Source of the DNA: Lomentospora prolificans
Lineage: Eukaryota; Ascomycota; Sordariomycetes; Microascales; Microascaceae
Length of the DNA: 64,000 nucleotides
NCBI GenBank assembly: GCA_029532625.1
Contig: JARFXM010000004.1
Location: forward strand, 3,472,001-3,536,000
Direction of reading: 5' to 3'
The translations under genes and the position numbers were made by a program. Position 1 is the stretch's first letter. Every line of letters starts with the position of its first letter. This document shows, one piece after another, positions 45,650-54,823 of the stretch. Under the pieces are notes generated by a model. That model did no database searches. It had not been told where the DNA came from and saw nothing but the letters and a program-made list of their open reading frames with translations.

Positions 45650-47288
45650 TTACTGAGTGTAGTCCTTCTGAAGGAGCTTGGCAATTGTGTTCAATCTGAA
45701 GATGGCCTTCGTTAGCTGGTCCCGGGAAAGGAGGGTCTATGTGCGAAACTTACTGGATGTTGCTAGTGCCCTCATAAATGGCTCCGATCTTGCTGTCTCG
45801 CCAGAACTTCTCGGCAAGACCTTCCCTCACGAAACCCATGCCGCCCATCCACTCAACGCCCAGGCCACTCACACGGCCCGCTACCTGCGACGCATATAGT
45901 TTAGCCATAGCCGCATCCATGATGAAGTCTTCGCCCGCCTCCTTCTTCCTAGCGGCGTTGTAGACGAGATGTCGCGCGGCGGTGATCTCGGTGTATGACT
46001 GCGCAATTTGATGCTGCATGCCCTGGAACTCGCCCACGAGCTGGCCGAACTGTTTCCTCTCATTCCAAACGTACCTAGACATCTCAGTTAGCATTAATCC
46101 GATCGTGTACAGAAGTGAATGATGCAGCCAGGTACTTACTTGACGGCGTTCTCGAAAGCGCCAAGAGCAAGGCCCGTCATCTGGGCAGCAATGCCGATAC
46201 GGCCCTCGTTGAGGATGTTGATGGCATACTTGTAGCCCTGGCCCTTCTCGCCGAGAAGGTTCTCCTTGGGAACGATGACATCGTCGAAATTGAGGACGCA
46301 TGTGCTGCTGGCCCTGATTCCGAGCTTCTTCTCCTTCTTAGCAATAGAAAAGCCCTTGAAGTCCTTCTCAACGACAAAGGCCGTGATGCCCTTGTAGCCC
46401 TTGCTAGGGTCGAGGTTCGCGAAGACAATGAATAGGTCGGCTTCCATAGCATTGGTGATCCACATCTTGGAACCGGAAATCTTGTAGCCGTCGCTCGTTT
46501 CCTCAGCCTTGGTGGCGAGCGCGAAAGCATCGGAGCCGGATACGGGTTCAGACAGACAGAAAGAGCCTGCATTGCGCGTGTGAGCAGACGGGTAAAAAAG
46601 AAACCAAGAAGAAAGGCCATCCTGGAGATTCCAGGGAGGTCACAGGAGAAAGGATAACATACCGACAGCGTTGGTAGCTAGCCTAGGGAGATACTTCTTC
46701 TTAAGGGTGTTGGATCCCCATTTCATGAATGCAGTGTTGACTAGGGTGTTGTGAACGTCCACCATAACACTAACGCTAGGGTCAATACGGGCGAGCTCCT
46801 CGATGCCAACAATGGCAGAGGTAAAGTTCATTCCCGCGCCTCCATACTCTTCAGGGATCTCAACGCCCATGAAGCCCTGCTCAAACAGTTGCTCGACGAT
46901 GGCGGGGTCCATGGCTTCGGCCTCATCCATGTCCCGAACCTTGGGGAGGATAACGTCGTTGGCGAACTTGGCGACGGAGTCCCTCATCGCAGACTCGACT
47001 TCGGAGAGGTGGGTGATCGGCGTAGGGGGGATCTCCCCAATGTCGACATCGTCGAAGCGGCGGGCAGGAATCGCGGAGAATGACCGTACACTACAGGTTT
47101 GCGGTTAGAAAGCTTGAGGCACGGGCGGGGGGAGCTTGCATTGGCGTGAGGAGGAAAAGTGTGACTTACGAGTTCAACCCCCAAGACGGCCTCAACGCTG
47201 AAGTTGCCCGGATGGTAGGAACATTCCTGGACACAGCCCTTCCTGCAGTGCGGAGGGCTGGCCGGACAGCACGTGAAATTGAAGACAT
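45650..47288 (-). CDS. Mitochondrial short/branched-chain acyl-CoA dehydrogenase
   Basis: Five exons on the minus strand, 47288-47170, 47090-46663, 46566-46140, 46074-45754 and 45695-45650, give 446 residues. The FAD enzyme introduces the 2,3-double bond into short or branched acyl-CoAs in the mitochondrial matrix. The first exon is an Arg/Ser-rich presequence (MSSISRAVRPALRTAGRAVS...), cut somewhere before the mature start near RRFDDVDIG. Motifs are EIPEEYGGAGM, FCLSEPVSGSDAFAL, KMWITNAMEADLF, GRIGIAAQM and YEGTSNIQ, the last with the catalytic Glu near the C-terminus as in short and branched-chain enzymes. The 46-nt final exon adds LNTIAKLLQKDYTQ. Valine/isoleucine breakdown would put it in the pathway region served by the HIBADH at 4873, but substrate range cannot be read from sequence. 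Confidence 0.95.
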
Positions 47289-47722
47289 TTCGGGCGGTCT
47301 CGCGTAGACTGGGGGCCTCAATGAACAATTGACGAGGAATTCGATAGTAACTCAAGGGAACCAGAGTTGCACTGAGGTAGGGAGGGCTTCAATCGGGGGT
47401 AGGGAATGAGAAAAAGGTGTGTATAAGCTGCAAGAGTCTCCCCCACCAGCTGGAGGAGATCAACTTACAGGGGACATGGAGCACATGGGGCGAGAGCTGC
47501 CTTCTGCCGAGGATATCCTTCACCCAGTACTGCTCGGTTAGTTCCGCCTTAAAGACGTCACGAAACGAGAATCGAGGAATCAGCCTCCCTCACAGCCGAT
47601 ATTTAGCCGAAAATACACCAGCATTGCTCCCTGGATTTTACGAGACGTGACTTGACATGTAGAATCGAAAGTTTCGACGAAGCCTCGACTCGAAGTAGGG
47701 TAAGAGAAGCGCATCGCCTACA
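47289..47722. promoter_or_regulatory. Short divergent promoter shared by ACAD and uS12m genes
   Basis: 434 bp separate the start codons of two nuclear genes for mitochondrial proteins on opposite strands. No other gene fits. A bidirectional promoter is inferred; no specific factor site was identified. Confidence 0.55.
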
Positions 47723-48395
47723 ATGACGGGGACAATTCTCCGATATCTCGCGGCGCCGATTATTCGGTCGTCGCTACGACAGCCATTGGCTCGGCCATCG
47801 ATATCCCCTATCCTCCCGACCTTCCAAACAGCCTTCCGACCTGCCATCCGCCCCTTCTCATCAACTTCCGTCCAGAATGCGACGCTGATGCAGGTTCTAC
47901 GTGTATGATCGCTACGGATAACCACCAATATCTCGTGCCGATTTTCTAACATGGGTCTATATAGGGCTGTCGAAAGGGAAAGAAGGCGCGACACGCGGTA
48001 TCACCAGCTCTCGCAGAGCGAGGGTCCCCTTTCCAGAAGGGAGTGTGCCTCAAGGTCGGAATCACGAGGCCCAAGAAGCCCAACTCTGGCGAACGTAAGA
48101 CTGCGCGTGTGCGGTTGACTACGGGGAGGGTGGTGACTGCTTATATCCCTGGCGAAGGCCACAACATCCAGCAGCATAGCGTCGTGCTTGTCCGCGGTGG
48201 GCGAAGTCAGGATTGTCCCGGTGTGAGGTATCACTTGGTTCGCGGAGCTCTCGATCTGGTATGTCCAATTTCCTCCGTGTTGACGGTAGGTAATTACGAA
48301 GGATTCTAACCGTTGTATAGGGAGGTGTCACTGGACGATCGACGAGTCGAAGCAAGTATGGAACGAAGAAGCCTAAGAAGGCCACTGTCAGCTAA
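47723..48395 (+). CDS. Mitochondrial ribosomal protein uS12m
   Basis: Three exons, 47723-47902, 47965-48258 and 48321-48395, give 182 residues. The first 55 or so are an Arg/Ser/Pro-rich mitochondrial presequence. The mature part begins around NATLMQVLRGCRKGKKARH and carries the classic uS12 signatures: PKKPNSGERKTARVRLTTG, IPGEGHNIQQHSVVLVRGG and DCPGVRYHLVRGALD, which form the decoding-centre loops of the small subunit. The last exon gives the basic end RSKYGTKKPKKATVS. Both introns fall between codons and join exact family sequence. Length from the mature start (about 125 residues) equals bacterial S12. It is divergent from the mitochondrial ACAD gene. Confidence 0.96.
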
Positions 48396-48867
48396 AGGAG
48401 AGAAATTCTCGTGTTCGATAACCCACCTATACTGTACTATTATGATATCTAGAGACCATAAAGCATTCAATGATCCCTGAAAACTCGGCTTTAATGTCGA
48501 AATCTAAGTCAATGGCCCGCTATGATACCAATACTCGCATCCCGCAGAAGCCTTACGCTCATAGACCGCGGCAATCGTACGGAGTGCCACGGCTGTAATC
48601 TGGCCACGGAAAACGAGTTGAAACCGGCATTCTTCGCTAAATCGGCGCTGTAGAACACTTAGGATTGTATCTGAATTGACATTTTATTTAGAGCGCGAAC
48701 AGTGGAGCCCTACCGACGCGAGTGAAACTCTGCAAAGATACACACACTCAACTCCCGGCGCATGAATCATTATTGTCGTGATTCTACATAATAGGTTACA
48801 CGAAGTTGTACTTCCGTACAGCTAACTAGACATCCGTTGATGTAAAAGATCAATCTCACGATCACGC
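48396..48867. other. Convergent spacer downstream of uS12m
   Basis: 472 bp of uS12m 3' flank, followed by the end of a broken minus-strand gene. No gene seen. Confidence 0.55.
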
Positions 48868-50780
48868 CTAGTAATCATCGTCGTAACTACTGTCATCGTC
48901 CTGGCCCTCATCAAACTCCTTCTTGTAAGATTCACCCGCGTCATCGCCTTCATACTCCGCATAATCTTCATATTCACTGACCTCCTGCTGTGGCTGGCTT
49001 GGTAGCCTGCGTTCTGCCCATACGCACCTACTCCATAGTTCCATTTGGGTGCAATCTGGTGTTCCTTGACATACCCATCGTTTACATCATCCTCATCGGA
49101 GGTTGCCTCTGCTTCTTCAAGGCCCTCAATCTCATCACTATCTCCTTCCTTTTCATAGTGATACTGTCGGTTATATTGGCCCCCGCAATGTCCATGGTCA
49201 GCGGGCTGCTCATCATAGTCGCCGTCGTCATTGTCATTGGAGGGTTCCTCGTTGCCGTATAACTCTTCTTCGTCAGGCGGGTCGTGTTCCTCATCGTAGT
49301 GATACTCTGCATATTAGTTATCACCTCCTGAGTGCGCGTACTCGTCTTTGTTGTCTGTGTCCTCGTTGTCGTCTTCGTTGTAATGCTCCTCCTCGTCACC
49401 ACACCCCTCCTCTCCAGACGAAACAACAAGAGTATTCCCTGTCTCGACATCCTGATTAGGCTCCCAAACTCCTTCGCTACTATTTCATTATCATCATCAT
49501 CACCATCACCATCACCTTCTTCTTCCTCTTCCTCCTTTTCGTCGTCATCAGCCAACTTATCATGCTCATCGTGGTGGTTCCTTTCATCACTAGAAGGAAC
49601 CCCAGTTGGATCATTGGTACTGAAATGCGGATCTGAGTACCAAGTCTCACTACCAATATTTCTAACTCCTCCGAGCATATTTTCCTTCACAAACCCTTGA
49701 GGCGGATTCTCCGGAGTCTCCTAACAATCGCAGTGCCCGCCATTACACAAATCACACTCTGGACGTTGCTTACAGCTGTCTCTCACGGCCTCTCTAATCT
49801 CGTACACAATAACCTTGTAGTTATTATCTTCCCGGCTTGAGAATCTTGCAACGGACCTATGATCATAGCCACCCATCGGGATAAGCTTCTCGCCTGGAAA
49901 CCCCAGGATGCACTTTTGCTCATTCACAATCTGCCACCACCATTAGAACATCAGATAAAGGGCCGGTACAGGAAGGGCCGGTACGGGAGCGGAAAACAAC
50001 TCTACGACTTCAATTAGTGGGGGGTAGCTCTCTGCTCATAGCAAGAGATAATCCTGATATCACTAGCCTGATTTCTAAAATCCCACGCAAATTTCTTGAG
50101 GCATCTCGGAACCTTTCTCTACGCTCTTCATGGGTCATTTCTAGGTCTTCCCCAGAAGCTAGAACTTATGGAGAGTGCATCCTCGACGACCTTGCCAAGC
50201 AAGAGAGGCCGCGTTGTAGTGTGGGGACTGCGGTGAGGCGTACTAAGGAAGATAATGGCTTTGGCGGACTTTCTAATATATGGATAGTCGTCGTCGTCGA
50301 GGCGGGCCTGAATGATGGCCTAGAAGGTAGACCAATTAGGCGAACGGGCTCACAAGAAGAGTAAAAGGCCTTCTTACCTTTTTCAAAGCTATCCCACCCA
50401 TGCTATGGCAGAGAAGGACAAGTGGGCGAGTGCTGAGCCTCCACTGTCTCTCCACAACAAGCTGCGCCAGAATACTCCTGGCAAAAGTGCCCAGGTCTCC
50501 ATTCGCGTCGCTGGAGAAGACTTGCGAGTCGTAGCCGAAAGAGGAAACGCGGGTACCTGGCTATTCCTGTGGTAGGAGGTCCTGCAGCCAGAGCACCAAC
50601 ATTCTCGGCCGCCCACGTCTTGGTAGCGTGACTGTTGATGCCGGGTATGGCAACGATGTCGGGATCAGTGCTGCTCAGGTGAGTATTGTTGGTGGGCGTG
50701 AGGAGATGGAGCCCTAGTCCGTTGGGTTTACTTTGTGCCGGGATCTTGGGTGCGGGAGGGTGCTGTGTAATAGGAACCAT
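48868..50780 (-). pseudogene. Broken gene with SesB-like alpha/beta-hydrolase domain and acidic tail
   Basis: From the ATG at 50780 the minus strand encodes pieces of a SesB/DUF676-type hydrolase, a domain often found at the N-terminus of fungal NLR-like proteins. Recognisable parts in order are DIVAIPGINSHATKTWAAEN, WLQDLLP, VSSFGYDSQVF, a nucleophile elbow LLCHSMGGIALKK, AIIFLSTPHRS, FRNQASDIRIISCYE and KCILGFPGEK followed by YDHRSVARF. An intron with good sites (50377 to 50320) joins GGIALKK to AIIQARL. The domain cannot be read through: there is a frame change near 50595-50605, an in-frame TAG at 50561-50563, frame changes near 50130 and 50080, and a TAG at 49721-49723. An acidic tail (EEEEEEGDGDGDDDD and later SEYEDYAEYEGDD) follows to a TAG at 48868-48870 with further frame changes and a TAA. 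No NACHT or NB-ARC domain follows. Confidence 0.72.
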
Positions 50781-52062
50781 TATAGCAAAGCTTAACTGTA
50801 GATTAAGGATGAGATTTAACTGAGAGAACTGAGAGACTGGTAAATTAGAAGAATGACTTGTGACAGCAATATCAAAGACGGGTAATATACCAACTAAATA
50901 ACAAGCCTCCACCACGGTGAGCTATCCTGGGCCAAGATGGCTGCTATATAGAAACATGAACGCCGTGAATAGGCCCTCCGGAGCTGCCCTCGAAAAGTAT
51001 CTGGGGACAAGAAACACGAAAGGTTGGACCGCGGCCTGACAGTAGCCCGACGCTCTCATTACCAGTCATGTCATGGAAGTTTAATTGCGTTTTGCTCTTT
51101 GTATTGCCGCGAAGTATAATGCTTGGGAATGGCTGTTGCTGGGGCCTTGTCTATACACCGTCTTTTCCGGCTTCTCCATGACAATGTATGCAAGACGGTA
51201 TGACTTCAATTCTTTGTCCCATTCACAGTCACATCCGAGCCAGGTTGGCCAATAATTTCCTCTTCCGAGGGTTTCATGGCTGAGCGCCGATCTGTTGATG
51301 TAGGATAATTATCCAGTTCGGTGCTTGTGGCCTCCAACCCTTCCGTATAAACGGCGACATTTCGCCGAAGAGGAGAAGCCTCTCCCGACGGCAGGCTCGC
51401 GCTCATTCTCGGCGGTGTTTTTGGTATGTAGTAGGTATTAGTCCTGGTCAACAACGAAACAGTTGACTGGGAGAGAGACACTTAGTCTAAATCAGGGGAC
51501 ACCTATCTTGGGACACACCTCCAGCTCTTGTCCTCGACGCACATTTCTTGGACTTAACGCGCAGCTGGTCTTTCGTGTTCTCCTGGCTCTGTTATAGGAT
51601 TATTAGCCACGCCAGGATCGTATTGGTCTAATCTTAGTAGCATCAAATGCTTACAAAGGTCCCCGTGTTCATGGCCGGATACATGGGCCGGTGGAGGGAT
51701 TCAAAGACGGCTCGACACATGCGGATCAGGCTGTAGCCCAGGAATCTTACCTTATGTTTCATTAGGGATCATAGTTTTCGGCAGCTCCGCATCGAGCTCT
51801 TTCCGCGAGTGGGACTTGGCCCAACTGCGGTTGAGCAATAACACCGAAGGGGGACTCTGCATTTTGGATATCGTGCTAAGTCCACTACTGATAAACGTCT
51901 TCTCTCCTCATACAAACATTTAACTGACAGAATCTAGTCACTCCAAGACGCCTGTGTTTCTTCACGTCAGGATCGGGCGGACAACGAAATCCAAGACTAG
52001 TTACTGCACTAACACTTTAGACATGGGCAAGTGGTCGGCAGAAGAGACAAATCACCCGGGAA
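50781..52062. other. Region between two broken genes, with unassigned coding-like fragments
   Basis: A 91-codon minus-strand frame at 51206-51481 ends in an acidic, ordinary-looking sequence (MKPSEEEIIGQPGSDVTVNG). About 100-250 nt upstream on the same strand are fragments such as LHRPMYPAMNTGTF and QENTKDQLRVKSKK separated by an intron-like GTAAGC...TAACAG. I cannot join these into one gene and do not recognise a family. They may be remains of another decayed gene. Confidence 0.35.
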
Positions 52063-52690
52063 ATGAACACATCGGAACTCGACGGAATCAGCAATGAGTA
52101 TAAAAACCCGGTTGCTAGGCTGATCACGATTGCGGGCGAGCTTCGGGATCAAGGCTTCCTTCCCAAAAAGAGGCCACGAGAGGGTTTAGCTTGCTCGTCT
52201 CCAGCATGGCCCTCTTCATCATACCTGTCTTCTTCTACTTCCCCGAACGAGACAAGATCTGCAACGCCGTCCTCTTTGTAGCCGGATCAGTTTTCGTCTT
52301 CAGCCTTCAGCTGGCTTCTGCTGTCACCTACAGCACGAGCAAAGTCTCGGAGTTGCTCGTGGATAAACCGATTGATGGCGTCACCATTGTCTGGGGCAAG
52401 ATGCTGAGGAAGATGCAGATTATTGCACTGGGCCTGACGACATCATTTGGCCCCTTGATAGGCATTGCCTTGCTCCTACGTCCGGCACTGAGACCAAGGA
52501 GGACTCACGAGGTATCATCTGGAATGACCGAGGCACAGGGGAATACGCATGGTTGGGCTTTGCGAGAGTTGGCGGGTTGAAATTTAATATCAATTCGCTA
52601 TTGTGGTGTTTATCCATCGTGTTACTGGCGCTTCAGTTCATGTTCCACAAAGTATTAGTTAAGACTCTGGAGTCACTTCCTATTCCGTAG
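52063..52690 (+). pseudogene. Broken gene for a protein with about four membrane segments
   Basis: Starting at the ATG at 52063 (MNTSELDGISNEYKNPVARL) the frame is coherent to about 52165, then continues one frame over with ATRGFSLLVSSMALFIIPVF, FVAGSVFVFSLQLASAVTY and MQIIALGLTTSFGPLIGI. After about 52474 sense is again in a different frame (DSRGIIWNDRGTGEYAWLGF, then SLLWCLSIVLLALQFMFHK), ending with a TAG at 52688-52690. The first break falls at a run of five A. No introns with plausible sites would repair both shifts. The parts add up to about 205 residues with four hydrophobic helices and a charged loop. I do not recognise the family. Either two indels have inactivated it or these are sequence errors; the intact neighbours favour decay. 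Confidence 0.55.
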
Positions 52691-53023
52691 GTTATCAATA
52701 ATAACCCAATGCTGGCATTTTGATGCATGGATCCAGAGATGGGCCTGGCATGCTGTCTTTTGATGTTACAGGTAGTCCTAAATGTACCTAACCTTAGTAC
52801 CTCCATCAGTACCTCAGTCCTTCGACTAATCCACACTGCCAGCACTGCCAGGCACTGCCAGCGCGCCCGTCCCCCACCAAAAGCCTGGCCTTTTTGCCCC
52901 ACCATCAAACGAATTGTATGTCGCCCAGGACCATTAACTTTTTTAACAGTCATTGACGCACACCTCCAACTTCTAACCTTAATCCGACACGACTTCCTCA
53001 CCACCACTACAACAACTACCACC
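52691..53023. promoter_or_regulatory. rpc37 promoter region with CACTGCCAG repeats
   Basis: 333 bp upstream of the Rpc37 start. Three near-tandem copies of CACTGCCAG lie at 52834-52861, and several GTACCT hexamers at about 52773-52815. A regulatory role is possible but not shown. Confidence 0.45.
52834..52861. repeat. Three near-tandem copies of CACTGCCAG
   Basis: Copies start at 52834, 52843 and 52853, the last set off by one extra G. They lie about 165-190 bp upstream of the Rpc37 start codon. Confidence 0.7.
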
Positions 53024-54244
53024 ATGTCGTCCACCCAAGACGAAGACGACCCTGTTGTCGCAACCTTCAACGTCTTCCTGAACCCTCCCCTCCCCGAAAA
53101 CCAAAAACTTATAGCCCTGCACCAATCCGTCCGCTATGACGAAGGCGGTTCCCCCGCCTTCCCTCGACCGCCCTCCGAGGTGCGCATCAAGCCCGACTCC
53201 GGCATAATTGAAGTCGATGTCCCGCTCGACATGCTCGACAACTACGATCGCGAAAAGGGCATGCAGTACGGCCGCGCACTGAGAGAGACCATGGAGGCCA
53301 AAGGCGGCGGCTCGCATGGTTTGGCTGGCGGCTTTGGTGTCGGGGCTCCCGCTGCGCCTCTCGGCAGGAAAGGTGACAGGGAGAGGGAACGGCGTACAGA
53401 GTGGGTGGACGAGGTTCGCGCGGACAGGGTACTGCGGAGTCAGACGCTTGGGGGCATTATTCCAAAGAAGGAGCCAGTGAACTACATGATTGGCGTGTTC
53501 CAAGGAGGTGAGTCCTCGTTCGGGCCCTCCCTCTTGCTAATACGCACGCCCTACCACTAACGCAAGCTCTTGAACGTAGGCGACCTCCATTTGACGCCCG
53601 CCTCTGCCTTTGTCAACCTAAGCCCGCAGCTGCATCACGTAGACGCCCAGAGCCAGCTTGAACGCGCAACTCCCTCCAGCCAAGGCGGAGCCAAAGATAC
53701 AGGAACCAACGCCGCGGCCCCTAGCACAGGTGCTGGCCCTACAGCCAGAGCCATTCATATGACAATCAAGACGGCCAATAATGGTGACTCTGTCGTCACC
53801 GAGACCATGGCGGATCGCCTTCGCGCAGTCCAGTCGGAGCCCTGGCGCAAGCTCCGTTTCGTCGACGAGAACGAGTTAGAGGCCTGGGACGCCTTCACCC
53901 AGACCTTCACTCCATTGAGGGAGATTAAAGAAGACGGGGATGACGCTGATGAGGAGCTAAAGTCCCTCGATGCGGACCTGAACAAGGTCCCGTGGCTCGA
54001 GTCTCCATGGGATGTTGATGAGATCGAATCAAGGATTTCGAGGAAGCCGTTGGATTCAGACGAGAGTCACGCTGCTAGCGGAGATGTGACCGAGGTCAAG
54101 GCCGAACCAGCTGAAACTGCGGTGAATGATCACGACACTCGTGGAACTAGACCGAGAACAAGAGCTCCGCCAACCACGGCAAGAAGGGGAAGGTCAAAGA
54201 CTGAGACAAGAGGTGGTAGCTCCATTACAATGGAGATCGACTAA
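53024..54244 (+). CDS. RNA polymerase III subunit Rpc37/RPC5-like
   Basis: Two exons, 53024-53507 and 53580-54244, give 382 residues. The start lies in ACCATGTCG context after a CT-rich leader. The N-terminal part, with DPVVATFNVFLNPPLPENQKL and a following conserved YD, is the Sin/RPC5 family opening. RKGDRERERRTEWVDEVRADRVLRSQTLGG near residue 130 and DLHLTPASAFVNLSPQLHHVDAQ across the intron are also typical. The N-terminal part forms a triple-barrel dimer with Rpc53 in yeast; the Rpc53/37 pair works in open-complex stability, termination and reinitiation on Pol III genes. The C-terminal 90 residues are acidic then basic and disordered. The longer N-terminus that could be read upstream is Thr-rich leader. 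Moderately strong assignment. Confidence 0.86.
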
Positions 54245-54823
54245 GAGTGTAACATATCGACGGCGCGCCCGAGGGGCGGCAATGCAATACCCCAAACGAG
54301 GACCGAGCAGATTTAGTTAGGTGGCCTCTGTAAGATTTTGTTAGCAAAGAGATGCCGAGCGAAAAAGAATGCATTCAAGAGGATTCGTAGGCTAAGAAAT
54401 GTACATCAAGATCAAATTCACTAGTTTATCGCTATCTAGGTCCTCCTTCTTTTTACCGACAACCCCCAGATATAGTGGGGACCGAGAGATTACTCCTGCG
54501 TTCTCACTAGACTGTATGCCAAATACCAGCCAAGGCTGAAAGCATACTCATGTCTTCAGTGATGCAGGGTAGATCCGTGCTAAGGTGCCCGCTAGCTGTG
54601 ACCGGACTACACAAATTCCGAGGAGCGACCTAACTGCGAGGATTTTCAATCGTGGCCAGATGTGGCGCGATCCTAAGCATACGCTCTTCGCTTCCTTGCG
54701 AGGCGTGTCAATGAGCGCATATATTTCATGTGATTGGAGCAAGTAAAAACCTTGTCTATGGAGCAAGATTGGTGCGCCCGCAGACGGAAGAACATCGCAA
54801 GAGAGGGTGCGCGGCTCGTCCTT
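54245..54823. other. Convergent 3' region, rpc37 and pat1
   Basis: 579 bp between two stop codons, no supported gene. Short minus-strand frames continue beyond the Pat1 stop but are not coding-like. Confidence 0.6.

Noticed and set aside
48990..49262. Plus-strand hydrophobic frame of 90 codons resembling a membrane protein
   Set aside because: It is the antisense of Asp/Glu codons in the acidic tail; GAT/GAG codons read backwards give Ile/Leu/Val, which mimics membrane segments.
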